NCBI GenBank assembly: GCA_019614645.1
Contig: JABWDB010000009.1
Location: 10,025,501-10,089,500 of the forward strand
Length of the DNA: 64,000 nt
DNA from: Stratiolaelaps scimitus
Taxonomy: Eukaryota; Arthropoda; Arachnida; Mesostigmata; Laelapidae
Direction: 5' to 3'
Positions 14,183-26,699 of the stretch are shown here, one piece after another. Numbering within the stretch: position 1 is the first letter of the stretch; each line of letters opens with the position of its first letter. A model generated the notes under the pieces. The model was not told the origin of the DNA. It made no database searches and worked only from the letters and a program-made list of their open reading frames with translations. The translations under genes were made by a program, and so were the position numbers.

Positions 14183-15686
14183 CTCGTTTTAGTGGTCTTT
14201 CTACGTGATTGATTGTGGCTGGCCTAATCGGACCCAGATTCTATCATCTCATCCTCGAAAAGGCTATTCCCAGTCATGAATACCTGTATAGGCAACGAAC
14301 AGCGATCGGGTATAACAGTATGCTGAGGCTGAGGTCAATTAGCAACTTCACTCATGAGTTACGTGAGTTACTGATGAGAACGTACACCACGTAAGGGATG
14401 CAATGGTCGATATCGTTGCATAGACGTACCCGTCAGCAGCGTGGAGATTGTCATGCACAAATGTCAATCGTCGGTGGCTTCGATGGCCGCCTTGACATCA
14501 ATGACAGAATTATTACTGGTATATATAATATATATTTGATTTTGCATGGATTGTCCGCCATCTCATTTTCGACAACTCAAACAGAAGTCTCAACGATGAT
14601 GCTGTTGGTGACGATGATAAAAACCCTATCGTTAATGGCGTTATCGGGAAAAACACCGGGAACCCCACGGACATTGACAAAAAATGGAGCCGAATCGTAT
14701 CCCGGGTGACGGCCACGCAAATGCTAGCCAAACAGAGAGATGTGTCACTACGAGCGCTGGAACAAGATCGCGCCAGCGTCATGCAAAAATGAGTTGCTGC
14801 ATGAGGCAAACAAGAGAATCGCTCAGAATCTGGCTAAATATACCGCTATTGTATAGTCGTTGAAACAGCAAAAATTGATGATTGAAGATTGCGCTGTTTC
14901 GATATTTTAAACAAGTAGACACATAAGCTAAATATTTTATAAATACTACTGAAGAAAAATATGCCCTCCACAGGACATCGGCTCGTCAGCGTTCTGTGCA
15001 TGTGGGGTACGACATGTGTGTCCATTCGAATCAAGCATGTTCCTTCGAATCGGAGAAGTCGACGTGGATTACAGGAAATTGCTGCTAATTAGCACGCTGC
15101 ACGCGAGTCCAGCGTGAACGCCAAACCGGATTAAGAGAATGTAACCTGTGTTTGTTCGCTGTTCTTCCCGCCAGTTTGTGTTACAAACATCTTCTCTGAC
15201 TTACGTGCTGACGACATGATCTTGGTCAATGGGTGCGAACGAATCGAAATTAGGTCTGTGGCGCAATTTGATTTCCTCTCGTATTCAAGCTCTGCATTCA
15301 TTTATGTACCAGCGCTGACAAGGTCAACGCTCGATGTCAGCGAAGGCTAAAGTGAAGTAAGCCACGCCGAAGAGCAAACACGGAAATACCTAGAACGGGC
15401 TTGAAATACCTTCGAGAGACAGCTATGCGTTAACGGGTATTGGTTAACTAGGCACGCTTAGTGAAGGTCGAAAGAGAGCTGTACTGCAATGAGTAGCACC
15501 CAGCGCTGAACACTTTGCCCCGATGCTTATAGCTCATTACGCGGCGGTTTCAGGGAAATTTTTACTTATACATATATCATATCTCTGACAGCATAATGCA
15601 TATATCGAGAACTCTGTTCTCTTTACGGGGCTGTCGCGAATATCGTAGATTGCGACGACGAGGTTTCATCAATATCACTGGTGACG

Positions 15687-15687
<1 letters not shown>

Positions 15688-15711
<24 letters not shown>
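15688..15711. repeat. TA dinucleotide tract
   Basis: About twelve TA units in otherwise featureless sequence. Confidence 0.9.
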
Positions 15712-15718
<7 letters not shown>

Positions 15719-16567
15719 TTGAGTCACGTTGATGATTCACGGCGCATTTTGGTTCCAATTCGTTTAGTTGAATAGAGTTGATTTTCAGTCGTCGACAGAC
15801 GAATCAATCAATCGCCCCGGCGTACGCTGCGCAGCACCATAGTGGAACGAATGCACTTCTGGAGCTCGCATTATCTTCCTTGTGCTTCTTTTTTTCACTT
15901 CTAATGACAGATCGGGCGAAGTTTTGCCAGTTACACACAGCACACACACACATATATATATGTATATATATGTATATATTTTATGTAGACGAGTATCCAT
16001 GTCACAAATGAAGTAAGGAGTGATTTCTACAAGACGGCGCACACTGCCGTCGTTATTATGTTTTAGCCACGGATGTGTGTGGACATATGTACATGTACCA
16101 GCTGGTGTTATCGCAACTGGCCTGATTTCTGCCAAAACGCCAAAAGCAGTTTTGGCATTTGTCGCTAGAATACAATTTTGTGTTTGTGTGTGTATTTACT
16201 GTACGCGCATAGACACATTATCAGAAAATAACCAGTCCTGCCCGCTGTCGACCAGCCTCCGAAGCGGTGGCTTTTAGCGCGGATCCATTATTACATGAAT
16301 GAACTGTTTTCAGGATACTTTTCAAATATACACATAAAAAGTGACCATAAAAATCACTAACCGGCGCCAATGTCCGCCGCGTATACAATAACCGATATTC
16401 GCCATGATGTCTATGTACAAAGACCGCGCGGGCATAATACAGGCCGGGAGGAAGCTTCGATATCCAAGGACACACAATTCGTATAGCTATTACATTACTG
16501 GCTGGAATGAAATGACACCTCCAGTGTCGTTGTATTGTATGAGAATTATCTTTGTTACCTTGCCTCA

Positions 16568-16600
<33 letters not shown>

Positions 16601-16818
16601 GGCGATCCCCGAGGAAAAATGGCACTGACTGAAACCGCCTTATCCAAGTTACAGCTTGCGTTGTCAACAAATTGAACAGCTTTCATGTATGCACCAAACG
16701 ATTGCGCTGGTTGATTTTCTCATTGTTCCTTCGATGTGAATTTGTTTCAATCATTGGCCACGTCTTGGCTCCGGTGATTTCGCTCGCACAGGCGGAATGA
16801 GGTGCAACGCAAGCCGTC

Positions 16819-16955
16819 GGCTCGGTGGCTTTGACGGCTAAGTCTTTGTCTGTCTGAAGCCGGAGGCCGCAGCCTGGTGATGACATATAAGAGAAACTGA
16901 AGCATTGTAAGGATTACAGTTCAATTAGCAAATGAAAATAAACCTTTACCTTACC
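16819..16955 (+). repeat. SINE family A copy (diverged)
   Basis: Same layout as the copy at 43.4 kb: GGTGGCT...GGCTAAGTC, CTGAAGCCGGAGGC, GTGATGACATATAAGAGAA, AAGCATTGTAA, and the tail AAACCTTTACCTTACC. The B box is decayed. Confidence 0.65.
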
Positions 16956-18069
16956 AAATAAAAACCCTATGGTCCCTTGTCGGTTTCACCCGATCGGAGT
17001 GTTTCCAGTGATCTCATTTCGAAGAGACATCGATCCCTTGCAGACCTATCTCTTATTTTTCCGTCCTTCTGCAACGAGAAACACCCCTCCAATGTCCTCG
17101 CTTCGTCAACCTATCGTCGATGCTCACCAGAGCTTCTTGACGCTGGCTACCTACTCTTGGTCTGTATGCGAAGTCCATAACTCGGCCCGCTTCTATACAC
17201 AACGAACTGAATTACCTCTATCTAGCTAATTAAACAGTTCAAGAGCGGAGATTCTTCGTTATACGAACAATGGTGCCTCATGATGCTGCCGCCGCTGCTG
17301 TTACTGACGATGATGATGCTGGTTTTTCTACGAGCTTTCCTTTTTTTTGTGCGGTTCAGTGAATCCGCCCGTCGTATGTCTACACCGACAATGCACCTTC
17401 TCGGTTTCGACAGATTCCAGTCGCACTCTGGGGACTATCACATCCAGGGATGGAAATAAAAGCATGCGACGAACACGTACAAACACATATATGCACGCAC
17501 CGTGGATCGATTGTTCTCGGCTTGCCATAAACACGCAGTCTAATGCTAGATTGCACTGATGTAGACCAACAAGTGCTCGCATACGACGACCGGTCGAACA
17601 GGGGGCCATCGGACGCCGCCACCACCGCCGCCGACTCCGCAACCGTCCGCGCGATCGTACTGCACCGAATGAAGACTCACTCGGTTGGTCACTCAATGCA
17701 AGAGATTCTCCTCGCACAAAACGAGAAGCCTATTGCGAAGCTTATTGGCAATGCAAACAGTAATTACAATAGCAAACTCCGTCTCGGTCGACTTTTCCTT
17801 GAAGTGGATCGCCTCCAACAGCTGCTGCCGCCGCCGCCGCTGCGGTGGTGGCAGTGGATGTTGACAAATCAACCAGCCACTACATAGATAGTATGCTACT
17901 ATTATTATTATTATAAGCGACATTTGTGCGCATGTCTGCTGCACTGTCAATATTACGGGGGAGCAGGTCAGACTAGTGACGTCCACCAGCGATGTAGCTG
18001 TGCTCCAGTTTGTCATCCCTTTGGGTCCCGTATATAAAAACCAATCCAATTGGCTACATTCATCACCGT

Positions 18070-18086
18070 CCCCCCCCCCCCCCCCC
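18070..18086. repeat. Poly-C run
   Basis: Seventeen consecutive C, followed by GGG. Confidence 0.9.
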
Positions 18087-20382
18087 GGGACGATGTTGCC
18101 ACACGAATCGCGCAAGCTCTGATTATTCAAAATGGTAGAGGATAATGATAGCAAATTTAAGAAGAAGATGAAGAAGAAAAAATCGAATCGAACCGCCAAT
18201 GCGAGGAGGCAACCTCGTCTTCGATGAGCGTATTTCAAATAGCGGGTAGGCACTCAACCCCCCCTCTTTTACGGCAACGACTTGACTAGCGGCAAGTGCC
18301 ACTAATGACTGCTAGCGCAGTTCGCGTATAGCCAGTGTCGAGTTCACCTGTTGCCGGAGGTGAACACAGGAAGCTTGCGCAAAACCCACGATTAAACAAA
18401 ATCGTTACGATTGAGCACAATGGTACGCACCGGCAGAACTTGATGGCTCAGCCATCTCGGGGGTAAAACGTCCCGAAGCCGGGCAACCTCGTCGCTTCCG
18501 AAAATTTGGCGAAAGGAATCGGGAAGGGTCCTTCGTTGGATATATTGTAAAAATATTAACATATACATATCGCTCTCGTTAGTTACATTCTCTCTCTCTC
18601 TCTCGCTCTTCTCTTCTATCTCTACGTGAGTTCTTCCCCGTGTCCATATCGGATACATCTTTACCATGTTGTTTCAATTGAAAAGGACTCGCCATATGAG
18701 GGTACCTGGGGGAAATTTGAATGTGAGCAATTTGCTTGGGTTCGTCATAGCCTGTAGTGTAATTCGCCGAAATAACTACTCATCTCTAACTCCGCTGCTG
18801 CCGCCGCCACCGCCGCTGTGGCTGTCAGTGCAAGTGCAACAATACAATGGATAGTAATAGACTAGTAAAAACATTATATATCGATTCTGCAGAGCAGGTA
18901 GCCACTCCTTGTTACCTTTATCGATAGTCGAATATCGAATACTAGTTATAAGTAACGGAAGCTCGCAACCAGCAGTTCTTCAGCAGTTGGCTGGAATCAT
19001 CGCCTCCGCGTAACTCCGAGCAGCAGCAGCAGCAGCAGTAGTAACATTGAAGTGGTCGCTACGGCGGTCGGCGTGCGATTTTTTTTTAGCAGCATACGTT
19101 TTCATTGCTATTTGTTGTCGCGGATGCTGCTGCTGGTGGTGCCGTTTTTGTTGTCGTGTTGTTGTTGTTGCTGCTGTTATTGTTGTGCTGGCTGTTTCTG
19201 CGTTGCCTAGCAAATTTCGATGTATCTGATTGATTTTGCACGGGGCTTGCTCATCGGCTCCGCTTTTCATCAGACTTTCCTCGTTTGTTTATGTTTAATG
19301 GTTTTCTTACCATCACGTCTCCCGTCCACCTTCGGTCCGCTGTCGCCAGCCCGCCCAGCCATGGGTCGCTCTCTGACTTCGGAAGCAACCACTCAATTGA
19401 TGAGGCTGATGCAAAAACCTCGAGCGCTATTTTCATTCAGCTACTGTCGCTGATGTTTTCGTATAATTTATATGACTTAGTTGTTGTTATTGTTAATCAC
19501 GTAGCAATTCCGCTTGGCGTTGCAGATTTTTTTTTTGTATTCCTGCAATGACAGCTATTGATGGTACGGTGAACAAGATTGATGTTTTTGTATTCGGCCA
19601 AGCTTTGCTCGTAAGAACTTCTCGAGGTCTCAACGAATTTGGGATTGGGGATCGCCGGACGCAATTGACAATTACTGAAATTGCTGCTTTTGCTGATTAA
19701 TTTTCCAACACTAAATATTGACCATTGGTGCAATATTGACTAGTGAATTAGTTGAACTTTCGCTCGAAAATTGTACGGGTCGCTGGGCGAGAGCAATCGC
19801 ACTTAATAGTAATTTTACATCAAGTTTGCCACGAACTGTCTCGTGACAAACGGCCATAGGTGATCGAATCAAGGACTCGGCCGAAACAATCACCCATTAT
19901 ATCACAAAGTCCGCTGGTGATTACGGCTTTGGTTATAACTTCTCTAACGAGTTGCGTTCGAGCAAACTGTGGCCACACTCAGTGCTAATCACTATATTAG
20001 TAATGTTATGAAGGATAATAGTATTCACATTATTATCTGCCACCCAAGGAGGGGGAACCTGCACTCGTATTTAGCAGAGTAAAGGCGAACGGCAGAGCGC
20101 TTGTGTAAGTGATTAGATTACTTTGTATTCCCGTCATCGTAACCATAATACCACCTTGAACGTTACCAATAATTGACGCTAGCTGAACAGTGAATCATTG
20201 GTGACATTGCCGGCAGCTGTCTTGGCATTTGGACGACGGAAATTAATTCTATTTCTGTTTCTCGGCCATCGATCGCAAGCCGCAGTGTTTGCTTACAGTG
20301 AAAAAGCTCAGACGAAGTGTTGATTGTACAGTACTTCGTCGTTGACATCTGCAAGCTTCGAAAACTAGCACGATTGCTGCTA

Positions 20383-20690
20383 ATGCCCTCTCTGCAAAAT
20401 GTGACGACGATCGAGTACTCTCGTGTTCATCTGGACCAATTAACTGCTATCCCTGTAGAATGCATACGTTCCCGACAATTGTCGATGACGGTGCACAATT
20501 CGATGGTGATGGATTCCCTGAGCGCTCCCGAAATGCTCGAACCATTGAAAGATTCGTTATCCATTCGGAGCAAGCCGATCGAACGATCGCAAGAAGGCTT
20601 CATTCCGGTTGAATTTTTGTACAAGACACAAAGCAAAGCTCAACATCGGTTTCAAGCCAAGCCAATTGGGATGAATAACAACCTATACCG
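20383..20690 (+). CDS. Orphan coding exon, unknown gene
   Basis: From ATG 20383 an open frame with balanced codon use and no low complexity runs about 103 codons. It ends at a good donor (CCG then GTGAGC), phase 2. It looks unlike the surrounding repeat-rich sequence. The protein has alternating charged and hydrophobic residues (for example SKPIERSQEGFIPVEFLYK), with no signal peptide, membrane span or recognisable motif. It is probably the first coding exon of a gene whose remaining exons lie beyond long introns; I could not find the continuation. The frame extends to 20317 without a stop, so an upstream acceptor cannot be excluded. Confidence 0.45.
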
Positions 20691-23600
20691 GTGAGCCGTG
20701 AAGCCTCCTCAGATTCGTTCATGGATGTGAACGCCATCCACTACCGCCAGTTAGGCAGGGCTCGATCAGCCGGTGTACATGGGTGGATGATGCCGCCGCC
20801 GCCGCCGCCGTCGACGACGACATGGGCCGGTCAAATGGACACGCGTGATGGTCCCGGTGGACGGTCACCGCTACGGTTCGCGTCGGCCGGCGTCGGGAGC
20901 GGCGTCGGGCCGTGTTGACCACGTAGGTGGCGTTAGGGTCAGTTGGGGTCAGTCGAGAGCTTCATTGCCGAGTGTTATGCTACAAGCAGAGGCAGCCGCC
21001 GCCGCCGCCGCCGCCGCCGCCGTCGTCGTCGCCGCAGAAGCAGCAGCAGAAGAAGAAGGAGAAGACGGAGCACAAGGATCCGAAGCAATGAATGCATTGT
21101 AGCAAATAGTGTTCCCAGCAGCAGCAGCAGCAGCAGCAGCAGTTGTGTCCATCGTCGGTGCCAACGACATAACAACACCATAGGGCGACTCACCGTTCAC
21201 GGCTATTCGACGACAACATGGGCGTTAGGGGCAGGGGAGAAATATCAGTGACGTCTGCGGCGTAACCACAGCTGGCTCGTTCTAGCATAGGCCAGCATTG
21301 TTGATGCGGCATTAGTTGGGCGGCCAACCCTTCATGGACGACGTTGGTGCTGTTGGTGACGCCGCATATACGCCCAAGTGGAAAACTACTCCCTTGAGCG
21401 CAGGCAGAAAACAGCGCACGCAGACGGACATACTGCACAGGCCAAACACGATGAACGGATGGAGGACAGACAACGTCGATGGATGGGATCCACCGTTGCA
21501 GCGGCGGCAGCGGCGGCGGCGAACCAACTCGACCCGGCCCGGCCCAGCGGCGACTGCCGAATCGGTGGTCGCCGCTGGCCAATCAGCTGCCCAATCTAAC
21601 TGAACCCCTGTGGCCGAGTCCGAACCCGACGAGCCGTTAGCTGTTAGCGGTTGGTGTCCGCTCCGCGGTCAGCGGAACCATCGCCGACGCCCCCACCCGC
21701 GGCTGATCTCGTTGCGGTGTATCGGCATCGGCAACACATCTCATTAGAATGGATACATTCAACAAATGCGGCCGTCGAACGAACCGGACCACCGCAAGAA
21801 AAAAATCGCCGCCCGCTGGCCAGCCAGTCAGTCACCAGCGTTAAACAAGACGCTGGTCGCCGCGGTCGGGCCCGCTGATATGGGCAGCATCGGTGACGAT
21901 GCCGCCGACGGCCGTGGCAGTAGCTATAAGGGACGCCCGACACAATATTCACATATGAGCATTACTGCTTAACCGTGATATTGCTGCTATTGCTGTTGTT
22001 GCTGTTGTTGTTGCGGTTATTGCTGAGTTACTTGTTCGTTCCTTGTTCCTCGTTTCTGTCTGCGACCGTTGGCGTAAATGTCGTCGCCGTCGTCGGGAAG
22101 CCGAGCCAAAGCTGAATTGGTCGCTCAGTTAGATACTGTCGGTTGAACGAGGGTGTTTCAGGAGGTCAAGACGGAGAGGGGGTCGTTTGAGATAGATGAA
22201 CGAAACAGTCTTATCGGCATCGTCGCACGAATGATTTGTACAATGATGGCTACAATTCTAGAACAGATCAGCAAGCACTGACGATGGTTTCTTGTTGTCA
22301 GATGTTGCCGGTCGCCAATGAATTATGGAGCCTTGGTGAAGATTCGCATTTTCATTCACTGGTTAGAACTGATCAACGGGTGACAGTTATATCTGCTAGC
22401 AGATGAATACACCATTTATCCATAGACATCTGTGCAATATGATAGATACATGCGCACATATAGCACTGCCACGTGCGACACTGCTATGAGATTATTAGGC
22501 AATAGAATGAGTCTATGTAATTAGCTAACTCTATAGATCGTCCGGTGCAGGTGACAATGTGACAATGCATTGTCTGTTTGAATTCCTGCCAAAACATCTT
22601 AAGGTAGTTTTAGTTAGGCAACGCCCAACCACATGGCTGAATCAACTGGGGGAGTTAATTCACAGAGACCCACAACCACTGATTGTTTTTTATTTCCCGT
22701 TTTTCTCGGAACGTCTCCGAAACCCAAATTCTGTCTCCCAACTAGTTCAGCGTCTTCAGGCAATGTAATCTAATAAATGTACTACTATATATGGGAGAAC
22801 AAGGAAGCCTCGTGCTGAGGCTGAAATGTGGCCATGCTGGCCAGGCGGCAGTCCGAGCAGAATTGTAGAAAAGGGCAGCGATCGTAGCGAACACAGAAGC
22901 TTACTTAGGGAGCATTAATAGAAATAGCCGCCTCACTACCACTTGAGGGCTTGAGCTGTTGTTGTAGTCATCGATGTGGCGTCAGTCATTGCGCCAGGGA
23001 TAGTGGTCGTAGGTGTAGAGTCGTTCGTAGGAGTTGTGGTAATGTGGAGTCAACGAGTGGCGGCCATCTCAGCGACTAGTCCGACTTGAGGTGGCCACCG
23101 CATGAGGCTCAAGGCAGCCCTGCTGCTGCCGTTGCAGGTGCTGGTGCTTGAACGTCTGCCGACGTTCGAGGAGCCGATAGTGGCGGGCCGGCCGCGATGG
23201 CGGAGGCAACGCAGCGAAGGCAACAGTAGAAAAACATCGCGTGAGTCGGAGCCAACCGTTCGCGCATGAGTGCGCCTCGCCGACGGCACCGTCTCGTTCA
23301 GAGGAGCGGCACGCTGGCTGTGCGTTTCTGCTCCCGAACGAGCGAGCGAGTAAAATAGCGACATTGGCGAAGTAGACGAACACTACGAAGACCAAACGTT
23401 GGACCGAAGAACGTTGGGCTTCGGCGGCTGCCGCTCCCGACCACTGCTAGTACTACTACTAGTAGTAGTTGTAGGAGTAACCTTAGCGTGAAGGGACGAA
23501 CAGACGGAGACTTGCCGTGGCTTGAGGAGGACTTTGAGACGCGAACTTGGCCCACTACGATGAACGACTACGACGATCTGCTGGTAGCCGATGCTGTCTT

Positions 23601-25190
23601 TACCTGCCACCGAATCGGGTAGAGCTACCAAGGAGACGGGCGGGTCTTTGCTGCTCGCGCACAAGTCCAAGCAGCAGCAGCAGCAGCGGCGTTGGTGGAG
23701 GTGGTCGCAGATCAGCCCGTCAAAATCAGGCAAAGATAGACAAGTTCAGAAGCAGCAGCTACAGAACAAGCATCGAGCAGGCGAAACGAGAGAGAGAGAG
23801 AGAGACAGAGAAGGCCTGACCAACAACAGCAGGAGCAGGAGCATAGTGAAGACCACCACCACCGCAGGCCTACCGAGAGATTCCGTCGCAGACAATACCT
23901 CACGAATGGGGTGAATCGCAAACGAATTGCAGAATGAATCAAGAACAATTGAACAGAGTTGTTCTTGCTGGTTGGTTGACTCAATCCTCCCCCTGCGTCC
24001 CTCCTCCCCAGCGGCCGTCAACGAAGACTCGTATGCCTAGATGGCTCGCTAGTGCTGACTGACTGAGTGAGCCGATCCGACTCCCACATGATCTCTGAGC
24101 AATCGTCGTCGTCGTCGTCGTAGAAGGAGGAAGAATCCAAAGGGCAGCAGCCGCCCCCGCCGCCGCGGCACAAGAGGCCGCCGCGGGCCGTTGAGCCAAT
24201 CGCCGGCAATGGTGGTTGAGCTGTTGCTGATGCTCGTGGTGGCGGGCCACAGTAGCTACCGCAGTTGTTGTTGTTGTAGGAGTGGCAGTGGTGATAGTAC
24301 AGCACAGCCACCCGGTGGCGGGTGCGGGGGTGAACAGGGCCGTCGAGGCAGACGGACATAGACGCAAGACAGATAGATGATAGATAGATGAATATATAGG
24401 CAACAAGCAGACGAGGTAGGTATGGCGTTTATCGTTGGACAAGAAGGGACTGACGCTCACGACATGGGAGAGACATCGCAACCACGGGATGATGGTCACC
24501 AGCCACGACAGGATGACGAGAAGGAGACAACAAACGACGGTTTTTGCTTCTGCTGCTGCTGATGTTGTTCTCGGAGCTGTCGTTTTGTGCTGTTGTGCGT
24601 TTCGTGGCTAGCCTGGTGCCTATTATATTTTTGAGTAGATTGACGTTAGCAGCAGCAGCAGTATCAGCAACGGGAGCAACATTGGTAGCAAAAACAACAG
24701 CAACAACAACAGTAACAATCACGGCAATTGCGACAGTGAGACAAACGGCTGTGAGACGACGACGACGACGGTGGAATAACTTTAATAGATTCAAAGTCCA
24801 CACGGAAGAAGCTGATGGTGCTTAGATAGGTTTTGATTCTGCTTCGATGGCGGTGTGGTGTTGGTGTTGTTACTGGGTGTGGTGTCGCCCAGTCGGTGGA
24901 TTCTGAGACGGAGTACGATTCATCGGACACAATTCGGTGGTACATCGCAAATAATCAAGTATAATAAATGCTCTAATTAACAAAACACGAGCCCGTTTCT
25001 TTTCTCTTTAACTTTAAGTAGTTACCTCAATAGTCGTGAGTATAACCCAAAGATTTTTATTATGAATATCACTCTAGGTCGTTAGGTAGTCCGGAGCTGC
25101 ATTGCACATCGGAGAACCTTGATAACCTTCGAAGAGCGCGTCATAGCCAGGTGAAATTTGATGTCCTTTAACCACATGTAGTTGAGCTCC
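20691..25190. other. GC-rich, triplet-rich region without a supported gene
   Basis: Downstream of the orphan exon donor. Triplet tracts (CCG, GCC, CAG, GAC) and GC-rich blocks at 20.7-21.9 and 23.0-24.4 kb resemble promoter or 5'-UTR-like DNA, or a first intron. The many overlapping frames on both strands are low-complexity. Confidence 0.45.
20995..21032. repeat. GCC/GTC triplet tract
   Basis: Ten or so GCC units then GTC units, followed by AGC/AGA triplets. A CAG tract follows at 21117-21142. Long open frames on both strands here are produced by the triplet repeats. Confidence 0.85.
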
Positions 25191-25199
25191 TCGTTCAAT

Positions 25200-26290
25200 T
25201 TCTTAAGACAGCATGCAACTAGAAGCTGCAACATTGTCTCGTGCTGAAAATTGGCGACCCGTTATCAAATTCGTGTTCTTTGAAGGAACGTATGTCCGAA
25301 TGAAATTCACTACAAATTACCACCATTACAGAGGTTCAACGTTTCCGGAGAGGAGTCAATTGAAGAGCAGTTTTTTTTGCATCGTTTACTGGCTTTTGCC
25401 CAAATCTTTCTCACCACATGTTACGAAGTTGTAACGAGAACGATGAATTTGATAACAATACACTGTAAATGGCTTCCCTCCAGATGACCCCGGCGCCGAT
25501 GGAAACACGTGTGGCATATTCGAAATGCAATCCAGAGAATTATAAGAATCAAGAATCTAGGCCACCGGCCATCCCTTTGCGATCGGCGAGCCTTGGGTGA
25601 ATTCGTGCCGGCTGCCTTCAACGGACCATGCAAAATAGAACTTCGAACGAACGAAACGCCACCTCCAGTGGCAGTGCCAAATCGATCTGCTCCCAAAGTG
25701 ATGATTACATTATGTATGTACTTGCTACTGACGCTAACGGCGTTTGTTATATTGAGTTTCTGCTTAGAAGCAAAAAAAAATCAATGCAACCCGATATATC
25801 GAGTTCTCGGAAAGTTCTCATGGACAAATGGTTCGGGAATTGAAGGCACATCGGTGGGCGCTTCTCGATGACAACGCAAACCCTCACCGTAATGTAGCAA
25901 CTGATCGAAACAGATAGAGGACAACAATCGATGTACTCAGGCTGTAGATTCTCCAGATTTGAGCCCTTGTGATTACGGTTGCTCCGATGCATTGTTGCGG
26001 TTGTTCCGATGCATTAAATAGCGACAAATTGTATTGGACATTATGCAAACATCGGTTTGCTTCGGAAAGATATCGATAACGAAATTGGGTATATGGTAAT
26101 TAATATGGAAAGTGTGCTGTCGTTCAGAAGTTCCCAGAGCGCTGGTTTCGATGCGCAAAAATAATAAAGAAGAGTACCTCTGGTATACATACAATAGAAA
26201 GTCATAGCTTTAGTAATGCTCGTTCAAGAATTATCATAATGTTCGGTTACAAAAGGACGCGAACGACCTAATAATTGTAGCCGACCGAGA
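25200..26290 (+). mobile_element. Decayed mariner (Tc1/mariner) transposon with broken transposase
   Basis: Translation shows transposase signatures scattered over several frames. At about 25,250 there is a helix-turn-helix-like start (RPVIKFVFFEG). At about 25,690 APKVMITL is followed in another frame by GVCYIEFL. At about 25,865 comes LLDDNANPH. At about 25,950 comes SPDLSPCDYG, the second and third catalytic acidic positions of the mariner D,D34D type. At about 26,130 comes QKFPERW. Stops and frameshifts separate these pieces, so no active protein is encoded. Terminal repeats were not resolved. A similar 3' segment recurs inverted at 36.43-36.64 kb. Confidence 0.75.
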
Positions 26291-26629
26291 AGCAGCTAAG
26301 CTAATTAAGTCGCACATATTCGCATATATATATATATATATATATTTAATGCTAGGGACATCTCTCATTCGTCACTAGCTCATAAACAGTTATATATGTA
26401 ACACCTACCCAGTTTTCCTGCTGAAGTCTGCTGAATTCCTCTGCTATCCGATATGACATAAATTTAATGAAGATAAGTGTATATTGCCTTGTTTTGCTGG
26501 AATATCCTCTCCAGAGAGACTGTCATCCTTCGACGTGCAAGGTGTCGCCGTCAAACAAACGATGCCGCACTGTTTGGCTTTTCGCTATTTCGTTGTGTTT
26601 TTCTCTCCACTACACGTTTCACAAGTACA

Positions 26630-26651
26630 TGTATATATATATATAGATATC

Positions 26652-26681
<30 letters not shown>
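26630..26681. repeat. TA tract with central AGATATCT
   Basis: Two TA arms around a palindromic centre, a potential cruciform. Confidence 0.85.
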
Positions 26682-26682
<1 letters not shown>

Positions 26683-26699
26683 GAGACCAGCTCGATGTG

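Larger units (their letters stand above)
12481..20300. other. Gene-poor sequence, triplet-rich at 12.8-13.8 and 17.3-19.2 kb
   Basis: GCC/GGC-rich stretch at about 12,800-12,880, GCT/GAT triplets at 13,170-13,260, CCG at 17,820-17,840, CAG at 19,020-19,040 and GTT/GCT at 19,120-19,200. One SINE at 16.8 kb. No supported exon. Confidence 0.5.

Noticed and set aside
17693..18253. 186-codon minus-strand frame
   Set aside because: Passes through CCG, TTATTA and poly-C tracts with phenylalanine and glycine runs. Composition is not protein-like.
20845..21251. Poly-Ala and poly-Arg frames at the GCC tract
   Set aside because: The same repeat is open in at least four frames on both strands. No conserved flanking protein sequence.
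23981..24499. 172-codon minus-strand frame with Ala/Thr/Cys runs
   Set aside because: Driven by GTT/GTC and GCC triplets. No start context, splice signal or motif.
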